From Lasioglossum baleicum (Eukaryota > Arthropoda > Insecta > Hymenoptera > Halictidae): DNA of 64,000 nucleotides. Below are positions 48,324-60,317 of this stretch, in pieces. The stretch lies in NCBI RefSeq assembly GCF_051020765.1, contig NC_134933.1, positions 13,303,461-13,367,460 on the forward strand, given 5' to 3'. The first letter of the stretch is position 1; each line of letters starts with the position of its first letter. The notes beneath the pieces were generated by a model. That model saw nothing but the letters and a program-made list of their open reading frames with translations. It did no database searches and was not told the DNA's origin. The translations under genes and the position numbers were made by a program.

Positions 48324-51300
48324 GGAGTTGGTGGCCGTGTAATAAACAGCTACCTCGACGATTCCCCCGGCTAACTCGAAAGTGTAGCGAGGGGGGCCTG
48401 CCCGCTACCAAAGGCAGAGTGAAACTGGAAAAACAGCCTGCCGAGGGAAATGGAAATGAGAGAGGCCCCGCGGAAAGGTGAAAGATCGGAGGAACGGAAG
48501 AGAATGAACGGAGTTCTGCCGCAAACACTCTCGGTGCTCGAAACATATCACTCCAAGGCCTCGTCGAGGGGTGTAGTTAGTCTCGATGGACCTACCGGAT
48601 CGCTGGAACACTTGGGCCACCTTCAACCTTGCTGCAGAAGCAAGCCGAGTTCTTGAAAACGCCCCTAGTGCCGCGCTGGTTTCCTTACTTTTCTCAATTA
48701 ACCCCGCTCCGATAACAACTGATTCAGTTCTTGTATTCCAAATCAGTTGTGTCATGCTTGGGCTCATTTTAATCTGAGAAATGCCAGAAATATGTTGGTA
48801 AAAGTTGAAAACAGAGAAAGTTCTGTCACACATCGGATGTTTATAAAAATTACCACTTTAATATCGAATCTTACGAAAACTAAATTAAGGAAAACATCCA
48901 GCCGTTCATTGACTGAATGATTCCTTGTAGTAAGGGAACGTATCGATTTTGAGATTTTTAACCCTCTTCGAGTTCTACATCTTTAAATCCCGTGAAGTAG
49001 AATCTTGTCGAAATCTGTCGGAGCCGTTAGAAACCTGAACAAATGAACGCCCGCAGATTCCCCGAGTGTCTGCTTTCCCTTTTACGAAGTTTAGAAGTCT
49101 ACGGGGGGTTGTAACCCTCCACCCTCTGGCGTGACTGTCCCTCGTCTGCGAAAGATTAGGTTCGTCTTTCAAGGGCGGAGGTATGTGTACGCGAAGGCTC
49201 GTGCGGATCGTTGATGGATCCGATGCTGGCCCTTTCCAACGACAGGAAAATATGGCTCGCCTCCCTTTCCAACCCTCTTCGACACGACAGGAAAATAACG
49301 GCTCCCCTCGTTGCAATCTCACGCGACTTCGAAACATCCGTTGCGATGTCGTTTAGCTTCGATGTTCTCCGAATCGTACGAGTCGTTACAGATTTCCATT
49401 CCAGGAGGAAAGCATATTACATCCCCCTGGAACCTTGTCACGTACCTCATTCCTTACCGATTGTTATTTGTCTGGGAAAGAGGAAAGTACTTTTATGATT
49501 TTTCAAAGCAGTCGATGTCTACTGCTATGTTTCATGATTTATTCTTTCTCGTGTGTTTATGCTTTGAGAAAATCATAGTGTCTACAACTCCTTCAATATA
49601 ATATGTACATAGTTCCTATAATTTTAATGTACATCTACTGTTACAATTGATTTGAATGAAATAAAATGATAATGAAATGAAAAATAAAATCGAAATGAAA
49701 ATGAAACGGAAATAATATATGTATTACATTCGGTAACGGGATAAGTCGCGGAAGATCGTAAAATGTCTAGTGGACACTGAACGGCTCGTGCGAGTCATGC
49801 GACTGAACACGTTCAGCTCATCAGTATAACAACGTCGTTAAGCATCAGCCGAGACGAATAGCCCACTCAACGAAAGCAGGAATTTCATGAGATTTTCATG
49901 ATGCTCGACACACGAGGTTACGCCGCATTGATCTTTTCTGATGGCCGTTGAAGGTCGGATTCGGCTCACCCACATATCCCAAGGTATGTTTCGGCCGTTC
50001 AACTTACGACCTATTACTATTGCGGTCGTAATGGGACGATGAGTCATTAAAGAACTTCATTCACTAATCTGTAGGGCAAGACTCGTTCATCGTCTCTTAC
50101 GATGACCAAGCTGTGAATTTTGTGCGTTGCAAATCCCAAAGATACAAAGTCCTAATATTCTAAACTCTCAAGACAATTAGTCGCCTGTTTATTATTAAAA
50201 GTCCTTCATTAACTTAATAAAAGTAACTATTTGAAAAATTGGAATCTACATAATCCACATAAATATAACTCACGCGACGTTCAGGGCGTCGAAGGAAGAA
50301 TCGACTCGTGGAGTACCTTGAACAGTTTGATCTGGAGGAAGGAGCCCTTCTGAAATGTATTTTCACGCAGTCCCAATCGCTGAACAAAGCTCATCGGGGA
50401 GATTTAGCGAACCGCACGAGTGCCCATGCGCACGTTCCCGTTAGCATTCGAATTCATTTAATCAATCGGCAGTCCGCTGATATTGCACGAACAGTGCCGT
50501 TATCGTTCAAGCAGGTTTATCGTCTGTACCCCGGCAAAGCTCATAATTCTGAGAACGAACGGCCGGTTGGATGCGATTCAATTTGAGACGAGGAACAAGC
50601 GCATAAGTACTTATCGCTTGTCATTAGATCGATAGGCGGCCGACCTCTGGTTTCCACTGGACGTGGTCGTTCGTCCAATTAAGCCTCCGACAGGAAGGAG
50701 AATAAATTACGAATGGTATTCCTGGGAATCGCCGCAGGATACTACATATAATAAATAATTCGCCTTATTGAAAGCTGAACGACGAGGGATTAAGTGTAAT
50801 TTAACTATATAAAATCGGGAACCGAGTTCCGTGAAGCTGTGGATCTTCTGCAGTTTTGCTCGTGCTCATCAAATTGTCGAGAGATTTTATCGTGATTAAC
50901 GAAATATTAAAATTGATCTCCATGCTGATCTTCGAGATCAAATTTCTCTTTACATGTTGATTGAAAGTCTCGCGTAGCCTCGGAAACATTTTTAGTTATG
51001 CTGAAGTGAGTAATGATACTATGAGAATTTTTAAGAGTGGGCTAATTATATGGTGTCGGGGTAATAAGATCATAATTTTCTTCAGAAAACATTTTTATCT
51101 CAAGTCTTCCTGCTTGTCTCTTTTCTCTTTACGCAAGAGTATGTTAATATCCACATGTATTGTACGTACACGAATATAGTCGATCAAACTGCGAAATCAA
51201 AATTTTTTGTATCGAATACGAGAGATAAAAATGTATGACTTACAGTATAATGTGTCTACAAATCGGAATTTATGTCGATTCATTCACCATTACTTCCTAA

Positions 51301-54300
51301 ACAGTATCGATCGCCGACATGTACAATAACTTGAGCAACGCCCGACTTCGTTGCCACCGCGTATACAGAGCAGAAGCTCGAGCAGCAAGCAGATCGATAA
51401 GTTTGTTCCTAAGAACGGTGTTTAAAAGAGCTCTCCTCGGTCTCTCAGTCTGCTTCATCATCTTCGCGGTAATCTCCGCCTAAGAACGAAACGCTTCTTC
51501 CGCGGGCTCTAACTGACTCTTTTGCCGCGGCTACAATGGAACAAGCTAACGACGTGCCTGTGGAAAAAAGGGAGTAAAAGTTGACGACTAATCTTCGCAG
51601 ACGTAAAGTCGATACCGGTTTCGCTGGAACAGGTGGAGCAACCGATACTAAAATAATAAATAATCGGGTGTGGGGGGTGTTAATCCAATCTCCTGATTTG
51701 CTTTTTCTGAGACCCGATACTCGAATATCTATCTTTTACTCCTTTTAACTTGTTTCGGTGTTTTCTGTGGCCATTGAAACGCGGACAGCTAAATATTTCT
51801 GTTATTTGTGTAGGATTTATTTATAGAATCTATTATTAACAAAATAAAAGATGTTTGCATTGTTTGCAAGACACAAATGCCAAATAAAAAATTTTTCCAC
51901 GTTTTAAATCTTTTTCATATGACCATTGCTTTAAATTGTACGTAGCCATTTTTATCAAAAATGTGTAAAATCCGCGGTCTAGTTATTATATTTATTTGCT
52001 TTTACTGCTTCTCCTTCGTTTCTCTGTAAAACCTACACTTGTATGTGAAGGGATATTCGTTTTTCTTAGACCCTTCGGTTTCCGTTTTCTTAGATCAAGG
52101 CTCTACTATATTATTACAACATTTATTATGAGCTATTCTATGAAGTGTTATCTCGCTGTTGGAACGAAGTACAATCTGATGGTTTGATCTTTATCGTCGG
52201 AACACCACCCTATTCCACCCGTCGTGAAAGTTTTCCGCGCCTACATCGAAACGTGCTCTCACCCTTCACGAAGTTCTCACGCAAAAAGGAAAGTTTGGCG
52301 AACACGAACAGAAGAGGAGCGGGGGGGAGAGTGTCGAAAACTAACGTCAACGTGGCAAATTTTCGATCATTTCTGAAGCCTCAAGGGATCTTGAACGCTT
52401 AAGAAATGAGAAACCACAAGAAAACTTCGTCTACCTTTTTTCGGATAGATGAGACTCGAAATAGTCGGGAGAGTAATTATCGTCGTGGCAAACTTCTGCA
52501 GTTTGGTTCTCCTTACTTAAATGAATTTAGTTCTATGAAGTTTTTTCGAGGTAGGTTGTGAAGGCTGTTCTGAAGTCAAACGTGTTAAAAAGTTGCAATG
52601 ACTGTTCCTGGAATCTCCGTTCTGAGGCTGACGTTTCTCTTCGACTAATCGAGTTTCAGGAACGACGTTCTGGACCACCCCGCGACGTCGATAGCTTCGC
52701 AAGAGGATGATTTTGAGACGTTCACCTCGGTTTTTCCTCGGAGGGCAGGTCTTTCAGGTTCGCGCGGAGCATAATATCGCGGGGAGATTACGTGGTTGAT
52801 TTCCCCGTGCCGTGGTTCTCGATTATCGATACAGATCTCATTGGTATTCGAGCGCCGGAGGAAAAGAACCCGATCGATATCGCGCGACCGCGAATACGCC
52901 GCGAGTGATATGAATATTAATCGGTCGTGGAAGGGAAGGTCGTCTAGACGGGGATCGAATTTTTCCGGAATTGATTTCGCCGCCGCTGGTAAACCGGGCA
53001 TGAATGAAACGCACGACCGTGTCACGGTTATTTTTAGCCGTGATTAACGCTCTCCGGCCACTTATGCAACCGAAGGGACGAGCTCTCTCTCTGTCTCTGC
53101 TGAATTAAAATAGTTGGTCGTGCCGTGAGTCACTTATCGTTAGCTCCGCTTATCATTTCGAATCGGTTTCGCCCTGGGACGGAGCTGGATCATCGGTGTG
53201 CATCGTTTAATGCATTCACGGTCACGTTGATCATGTTTGGATGACCGGAATTCGTCGTTCAGATCTGAAAATTAATACATATCTTCAAGATCATTTGTTT
53301 CAGATTTTTTGGATCAGGCAAGCATGTTTCACAACAATTCAGTAGTTCACGGAAACGTATAGTTGTTTAGAGAGAGACGATCTACTTACGAATATCGTGG
53401 GTACAGGGTTCTTCGGAAAGGCTCGATCGGAATGACCGTTCAGCCCCATATTTCATGGGCTAGCCATAAATATCGGAGCAGTTGGAGGACGTGGTGTAAA
53501 TGCGCAGACGAACATCAGGCGATCGGAGGTTACACGTGTACCCGTAGCGAGTCTAATTTCAAATCGATCCGGGGAACACGGGTCGGCGCGAGTACTCGCG
53601 CAAGAAGTTACGAGGTTGACCGTGGTAATTGCCGAGCAACACGGTGCGCCTTCAAAGTTCGCGCTGCGAGCTCGAACAAGCCGTAAAATCGGAAGAGTCT
53701 TTCACCGAGTGTCTGCTGGTTGTTGGACTGACGCTCCATGGTGGTCTGGAAACCGATTTTCTTCCGAACAAAATTTAAAACGCTCGGCAGTCTTGCAAAT
53801 GCTCAACAACAAATATGTAGTGGCTAATGTAATTTATGCAACACGTAAATAATTATGCCGTTCCATTTGAAGCTTCACACGAAAACTTTTCAATAAACTG
53901 TCTCCATAAAAACTACCCTGTCTTTGAGGATATTCTTATGGTTGTCACGAATTTTCTTTAGGTGAACGAGCTTCGGAGATTTTAAGGTGACCTCCGTTTT
54001 GTTTATACGGAAGTGTATACAGTTTTTATTTAGGTGTGTAGCCTGTTCAATGACCAATTCATTGGCTTTTTATACATACGTTGGTCTTCGAAGGTTGTTC
54101 AAGGCCACGCGTCGCCTGCTGAAGGCGCTTCATTAAAATCAGCTTCTGTTAAACAAAAGAAGCACGATGTTAGTGAAACAGCATAAAATCGTACGGACAA
54201 TTTCGGCTTCGAGGATCATTTTGCTCGGAGAACAGAAAAATTGTCACAGCAATTGGGTTGTCCGTTTTTGTGGTAGTGGTTTAAGAGTTTAAAGGGTAGG

Positions 54301-55543
54301 AGGTTCGACTGTTTCGGTTCCCAGGTCGAAATTACGTCGGAGCTCTTGCCAGAAGCGATCATGTTCGATCGAGGGGTGCGTTCGTGCAAAAAAAAGTCGA
54401 GTTCCCCGATTATTCCCGGTTTTGGGGGAAACGAGTTCCATCGAATTACCGGGGGTACCCTTCGATTTCACGAGTCATCGGTCTCCTCGCCGGAAGCAGA
54501 AGGGCTCGGTTAACCGGAAGTCCAATCGACGGAGATCCGGTTCGACGGATACCCGCCCCCGCGTTACCAGAAATGTCTGTGGTTTGCTTAATTCTGACCC
54601 GGATGGCCACTGTGCGGAATTTACTGCGATCGTGCGCACCAATCTAATGATTTTACTCACTCCAAGAAATGCACAACGACGATTTTTTCCCTTTCATATA
54701 TCCAACCTTTACTGTAACCGGCGTTAATGCTAACTTTTGATTCCTTGTTGCAGTATAATTTTGTTAGTACTATGTTGTAGCCACTGAAATAATGACGAAT
54801 TCGTCGACCTACAACGCAGTCAAATTTGAACATTAATAATGACTAACATCAACCGTAAATTAAACATCATCAGTTTCGTTAGCTAAATACAAAACGATAC
54901 CAGAGTAGACACTTGAAGACGTTCTATTTACTCAGGACTAAACGAACAGCAATTAACCATTCACAAAACTAACACACTGAACGAGTTCCCCGAAACGAAA
55001 TAAACACGCGTCTCCCGTCTCGCTCGGTTTTCATAATTATACCCGCTTCTCGGAGGAGAAAAGTGTGCAGCACATCCCTGCCACGATTCTCACGGCCACC
55101 TGACTGTGAAAGAAGCACCGACTATGCTACTGTGAACTAGAGTAACAACCCCTTGTGTTTACATACGATTATGGTTCTCTCCTTGGAAGTAAGAAAGAAA
55201 CCGAGAAAACCGAAACTGCCGCGGTGCTTTGAAATCGGAGCTGTCTAGACTAAGCTGCACATTAACTAGATTTAACGACACTTGGGAGCTACCGCTGCTC
55301 CACTTTAAGAGCCTGGAGATGTTTCATTTTTACCGAACTCCGGTCAAACTGCTCGTTTGTTTTCGGTTCTCGAGAGAAACCAGGGAAACGAGGCTATTTT
55401 ACGAGAGTCTGTGGCAACCGAAACGCGTGTTAGCAAGATGATACAAGATGACCATGTTTTAAGCCTTGTTCGCTGCTTGTATCAATTTGATGTATTGCAT
55501 ACTGTGTTTCAATAAAGTTGTGCATCCCACATGTATGTAGTTA

Positions 55544-55665
55544 CCTGGTTTAATTGACGGTATGCAGTAAGTTTTTATGCAGTAAGTTGCAAAAGATAGT
55601 AGAACTACACGATCTAAGAAACAGCACGGACCAGTGGGCTTTTCTTAGGTCGAACCTTCACTGTA
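55544..55665 (+). repeat. Copy of a dispersed repeat ending in CACTGTA
   Basis: It shares CCTGGTTTAATTGACGG, GCAGTAA and ACTACACGATCTAAGAAACA with 47978-48052. It ends TTCTTAGGTCGAACCTTCACTG followed by TA, whose complement resembles the CAGTAAAGCCTTGATTTAA end at 35733. A Tc1/pogo-like origin is inferred. Confidence 0.6.
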
Positions 55666-56397
55666 TCTTTTTTGTAATGAAGCTATTCGACCTGTAAATC
55701 TGAAAGATCGATTCCGCCTAATTCGATCACCGGATTCCCAAGCAATTGGACGAAACAACCGGCGAGCGGCAGCGCAAACTTTCCCCTGGCATCGAGCCGC
55801 TCGAGAGAGAAAACATCTATGCAACCGTGTGTACACGAGGGCAACCGAACACGAGAGCGCGGGAACAAGCGTTTCATTAAAATTGTCCGACCAACAGAAC
55901 GATACATTGCTGGCTGTCAACCCGTCAGAGCCGAAACCTGTACACAGCGATTGCATTGATACGGGGATCGTGACACAACCGTTCCCGGCCACGTACGGCG
56001 ATGGCGCATCATCAAGTATTGATTCCGAGTCGTTACCGTCGACTTTTTATCCTCACGAGCCTCGAGTCTTCTCTCCTTTCATCGACGGTTTACTCTTGTT
56101 CCCTCCTGGTGCATTCCTCCTTGTAACGCAATACGCCCGCACGAGGATCGAGCATGCTGTCAGAGCGCAACCTCTTAATGATGTATTTACTTCGACGCGA
56201 ATTTACTTCGATCAAGCCTGCCACCGAGATTTTCTCGATTTGTCCATTTTCAATCTTCACGTTCCCTGGAACATCCTTGTAAAACATTCTCTGTTCTCGA
56301 GAAAAAAAATCGACTTTTTCTAGCCATTTTTGATTCTCAAAGTCTCCGGAATATCAAAGAGTTTACACCAATTTTTCAATATTGATGTTGTCATAAC

Positions 56398-56777
56398 TAG
56401 GCAGCAGATAATAACAATAAGTAGGTTTAACTAAAAATAGTAGATATTAGAAGAATTTAAAAATACTATTATATTACTTTCAACCTTTTAAACGTATTAA
56501 CCTCTTGCCGTACCAATTTCTTTACAGTTGAAGTGATTAGAATTAGTAAAAAATGTCGTAGAAGAAAGAAGACAATTGATATTTTTTGTATGTGAATCAA
56601 ATTTTATTTCACCTGAAAAGAAAAGCATAACATACATATTTGTTAGACTTTGTTAAAATCTTCATCGCGAGGCTGACTCGTCAAAATACGGCAAGGGGTT
56701 AAGAAAGAAAATAAATCTTCATTTGACTCCAGTTCGTTGTTTCGGCTAGAAAATCTTTATTTTTCATAAAGATGCCA
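56398..56777. mobile_element. hAT-like MITE carrying a nested insertion
   Basis: GTCATAAC at 56390-56397 and 56778-56785 is a perfect 8-bp duplication. The right end read inward starts TGGCATCTTTATG, like the other family members; the left end is more decayed (TAGGCAGCAGAT). The interior matches the copies at 14695-14894 and near 23.8-24.0 kb, except for the inserted TTAA element at 56497-56702. Confidence 0.7.
56497..56702. mobile_element. Nested TTAA-flanked piggyBac-like MITE
   Basis: TTAA occurs at 56497-56500 and 56699-56702. The ends read inward are CCTCTTGCCGTA and CCCCTTGCCGTA. Removing the insert leaves TATTAAGAAAGAAAATAAAT, which matches the uninterrupted host sequence in the relative at about 14812-14832, so the empty site is visible in this window. 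Confidence 0.85.
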
Positions 56778-58089
56778 GTCATAACAAACATCAGATAGCA
56801 AAGTCTTCATTATTGACTTTGTTCCTACGGGACGTGAGAAGTATATTTTCCAAGAATTTTCTAACTTACGGATAGAAAATCGATTTTATTTTTATTCGTG
56901 TTAAATCTACACAATCCTCTGCATTGTATTTCTACGAAGTGATTTAGAAAGATTGTCGTCTTGAACATAGTTACAGCAATCGACGGAGTGTCTTTTGACA
57001 TCCGTGCGTTTTATCGAGATAAACCAACAGTGGTGTTGGATAAACGAGCACCGCTAACAGCTATGCAAGTTGTATGATACAACTGGGAACAGCGTCGAAG
57101 AATAATTCAAGCATTTCTCAACACCGAATCTGTTTCCACCCTTGAATTATACCCGGCAAACATTCATTCGAATGAACCGTCGCGTCGGCCCGGTCGTTAA
57201 AATGTATAGAAATCCTTGGCGGCTGTCATAATGCATAGGTAGACTGCGAACGTAACAGATCCTGACAATGGCCTCCGGGCGGACGCACTATCATTTCCCT
57301 GGGTAAATCGCAAGCCGTCATCAAATATCATCGTTGGCACGCTGGCGATTTGAATAATATCAATTTGTAACGAGAGTCGGATAACCATCCTCAGACAGGG
57401 ATTCGTAGATCGCGCATTTCCTCGTAAATGCAAATGTGAAAGTATTTTGATCTTCCCCACGTTTATTTATAAATAAAATACTAAAATATTAAGCATCAAT
57501 TATCACAAACTTGAAATGAAATGACTTTGGAATTCACTATACGGGTTGTTTAAGATCGGAGTTCGAATCTGGGCAGCTCAAAATTACGCGGGCAGCTTTT
57601 GCCTTGCAGAGCCTAGATCCGGATCGGATGCGTTTTCGTTGAAAACCGAAGCGAAAAAAGACGGATCCAATTATATAATAAATGGTACAAACATGTGGAT
57701 TTCAAATTCAGATGTTGCCGGATTATTTATAGTTTTTGCGAACGCAAATCCATCTATCGGATACCGTGGTGTTACAGCGTTCTTCGTGGAACGAGATACG
57801 CCTGGACTTACGGTCACCAAGCCAGAAGACAAACTGGGAATGAAAGCTTCGGGTATCTGCATGGTCTATTTTGATTACGTTCAAGTTCCGGAAACTAATA
57901 TCTTAGGAGAGTATGGCCAAGGCTACAAATACGCGGCTGGATTTCTCAACGAAGGTCGAATCGGTATCGGAGGCTCAAATGATTGGTATAGCACAAGGAT
58001 GCGTGGATGCCACTATACCATACACCTTGGAGAGGAGTTCGGCAAAGACATTTTCTCTCATTTCAATCCATGCAACATCAAATCGCGCA

Positions 58090-58339
58090 GTTATTGTTGG
58101 CGATCCTCCACATATCAGCGATGCCGGGCCGGATATTCGGGCCTATTCCCATTTAACTTTATATATGGGTGGACCTACTGTTTATAAAGGTGGGTTCCGA
58201 ACCACCTGTATGTCAACAACACGCGAAAAACCGTCATGTAGCGAGCGGTCACCCATCCTACCGGCGGTCCGCGTCCCCGTTGTTTAACTTCGGTGATCAG
58301 ACGAGAACCGGTGCTAGCAACGGGGCTATGGTCGTTGAC
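58090..58339 (-). mobile_element. 5S rRNA-derived SINE-like insertion
   Basis: ACATCAAATCGCGCA occurs at 58075-58089 and again at 58340-58354, a perfect 15-bp target-site duplication. The body between them is 250 bp. On the minus strand it starts, at the base next to the duplication, with a 128-nt 5S rRNA-like head (58339-58212). A 122-bp unrelated tail (58211-58090) follows and has no poly-A run. Deleting the body and one repeat restores the reading QHQIAQVVTDLE of the host dehydrogenase remnant. This is the structure of a 5S-headed SINE mobilised by a LINE. Confidence 0.8.
58212..58339 (-). ncRNA. 5S rRNA-like sequence (SINE head or pseudogene)
   Basis: The minus strand reads GTCAACGACCATA, then CACCGGTTCTCGTCTGATCA, CCGAAGTTAAACAACGGGG, GGATGGGTGACCGCTCG and, at the end, CGCGTGTTGTTGAC. 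These are the conserved blocks of metazoan 5S rRNA in order, including the internal promoter regions (box A and the C-box region). The first nine and last nine bases can still pair fully (helix I, with one G-U). Differences in the middle of the molecule and the missing T-run terminator argue against a working 5S gene. Confidence 0.85.
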
Positions 58340-58929
58340 ACATCAAATCGCGCAAGTGGTTACCGATCTCGAGTGCGCCAGATTATTTGTTTACAATGCC
58401 GCGAGGCTGGTCGATGCGAAAAAGGACGTTATGAAAGAAGCCGCCATGCGCCGCGCCGGTTCGGCGGATCGGCGGATCGGCCCTGTGACGGGTGGCCGGA
58501 ACACGGTTAAATGTCAAAAATCCATCATGTACTAACAAAAACTGATTACGAGTCATATTGATTATTATGTGAAAACGAAAATATTTTTACTGGAAATAGA
58601 AATAGTAGCCCAGAAATGGACCGCATGGTGCATAGGACTGACACGACAATGGTGAGTGCATCTCGGCAATGCACTGCACCGTGAAAGCATTTTATCGGGA
58701 GAAAAAGAAGTGTATCGATAACTCAGTCGGTCTAGCACTTTCAGGACACTTCGAAATATTTCAACGTCATACACTCGAGTCGCGATAAGATAGATGGAGA
58801 TTTCTTCGTCGGTCGGCAGAATATTTTAGGGGGAATGTTGCGCTATAAAATTTTCGATTCTGAGCGTGACAGGTTTCATCGTAATCGAAATGAACTTTAT
58901 CTTTTATTTAAGAAGATTTGATAGGTCTC

Positions 58930-59064
58930 ATATTTATACATTGATGTATTAGTTAATACATTACGTATACATTGATACATTAGTTAATACATTACACATA
59001 CATTAGTACGTTGATCCATTAGTTAATACATTACATATACATTAATATATTGATCTATTAGTTT
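58930..59064. repeat. Minisatellite, unit about 32-38 bp, four copies
   Basis: The unit TACATTGAT-TATTAGTTAATACATTACRTA is repeated four times with variation in length and sequence. Confidence 0.8.
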
Positions 59065-59123
59065 GAACCTTTACGAGACTAAATTTCAGTTATGCAAAAT
59101 GATGTAAAATGCAGTGCAGTGTT

Positions 59124-59180
59124 CATCTTAAAAAAAAATCCGAGTCTGTGCTGTTTCTTAGATCGCGTAGTTATACACTA
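59124..59180 (-). repeat. Copy of a dispersed repeat
   Basis: An A-run followed by CCGAGTCTGTGCTGTTTCTT and AGATCGCGTAGTT is the reverse complement of the CTACACGATCTAAGAAACAGC block at 48017 and 55604. Confidence 0.55.
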
Positions 59181-59741
59181 TTTTTTTGTGACCTCACTGA
59201 TCGCACCGTAGAAAAGGACAGCGCGTGTAAACGCGATAGAGAAATACTCGGTGGTCGTCGCAAAGGGCTCCGAAGGTTAGAGTCTCTCGTGGGAAGCAGT
59301 TTTCCAGTGATTGCACGCGATTTCGTTCATTATTCTCCGCAAAAAGTTTCCTCGTTTCTGAGAAGTTCGTCGTAGAAACTTCTGCAGGATCATATTCGAG
59401 ACCACCTACGCGCGTCTCGCGTTACGTGCATTGTTAGTCGCGAGGACGATTCTCTTCGGTGTCCCTGCACCATGGGATAGGCCGATAGGGTATGGTTGCG
59501 TCTCGGAGCCTGATGACGCAAAGAAAACGAACGGAAAGGGACCATCGAGATTTACAACGTAGATAACGCAACCTATGCAACTGAATATTTTTCAAAATGA
59601 ATGTTCTTTACTTCTTTTCGATGCTTTAAGTGTTTGCTGTTAACTTAAAAAGATCAATTTTTGTGCACTCATTTATCGGAGCTGGAAAAAATATTTCTTT
59701 ACCCGTTGTGTCATAGTTCAAAGAAAAGGAGAATGCACTAT

Positions 59742-60317
59742 TTAAGGGGTTAGGATACACAGTAATATTTTGAAAAAATTAAATTTTTTTATGGAAAATT
59801 ACATTCTCGTAAACTTTAAACGCGTTTTTCTCAGAGTTGCGTTTTTTAAAACGGTGTACAAGATATCTCTTTTACAGTTATCTTCATTATAATATCTATC
59901 AGGCATTGGCGATCGATTTTTTCATGTTCCCATTACTTCGTTACATATAAATAAGAAATTAACAAATTTTCTACCGAAATTCAGTCATTAAATTTAAAAT
60001 ATCAGCAATTTGGTAATTTTCACAAAAATTGAAATGTGGGATCGTCAATGTCTAGAGAATATGTCACGGTTTATGACATTTTTGGGATTTTTAATATAGT
60101 CAATTCGATTTGTAGGAATCCTGTACACCAGTTGACCATCTGGGAGAAAAGGCATATGAACAAATTATTTTCTAAATATTACAACCAATTTTTTACAGTT
60201 TATAATATAGTAAACTGAAATACAAAATCTTATATTAATCGATCATTCACTTTTTTCTCTACTGTTGTTTAAAAATCTTATATTTTCCCCACTTGTTACT
60301 GTGTCCTAACCCCTTAA
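59742..60317. mobile_element. TTAA-flanked MITE, 576 bp
   Basis: TTAA at 59742-59745 and 60314-60317 bounds inverted ends GGGGTTAGGATACACAGTAA (left) and, read inward from the right, GGGGTTAGGACACAGTAA. The TTAA target fits piggyBac-like elements. The interior is AT-rich and has no transposase. Confidence 0.75.

Larger units (their letters stand above)
29421..56397. other. Gene-poor region, intergenic or long-intron
   Basis: Across about 27 kb I find no conserved protein domain on either strand apart from the weak candidate at 31843-32118. Open frames of 100-165 codons occur (for example 43624-44064, 46211-46669, 55829-56323) but look random. The stretch is populated by the small elements and repeats listed separately. 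Isolated hAT-family ends occur near 30285-30305 and 51958-51975. Confidence 0.45.
57560..58480 (+). pseudogene. Short/branched-chain acyl-CoA dehydrogenase remnant
   Basis: Frame 1 from about 57570 encodes the middle of an ACADSB-type enzyme: GSFCLAEPRSGSDAFSLKTE, then MWISNSDVAGLFIVFANANP, KPEDKLGMKASGICM and GFLNEGRIGI. Similarity continues in other frames: AQMIGIAQGCVDATIPYTLE (second frame), EFGKDIFS (first frame) and FQSMQHQIA (third frame). After a 265-bp interruption it resumes with HQIAQVVTDLECARLFVYNA and ARLVDAKKDVMKEAAMRR, then stops. The N-terminal part and the last roughly 40 residues, including the C-terminal flavoprotein end, are missing. At least three frameshifts and one insertion make it non-functional. 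The lack of introns over about 650 bp of coding sequence suggests, but does not prove, a retrocopy. Confidence 0.85.

Noticed and set aside
55829..56323. 164-codon plus-strand frame
   Set aside because: No domain, no conserved motif, and overlapping frames on the opposite strand; a chance ORF is the simplest reading.
57546..58187. Intact acyl-CoA dehydrogenase gene
   Set aside because: The 213-codon frame loses similarity after the first frameshift near 57970, and the conserved C-terminal part is found in other frames and beyond an insertion.
58212..58339. Functional 5S rRNA gene
   Set aside because: Several differences in the central region, no T-run terminator, and flanking target duplications show it to be part of an inserted element.
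58930..59064. CRISPR-like array
   Set aside because: The repeats are diverged, adjoin without unique spacers of constant length, and the genome is eukaryotic; this is a minisatellite.
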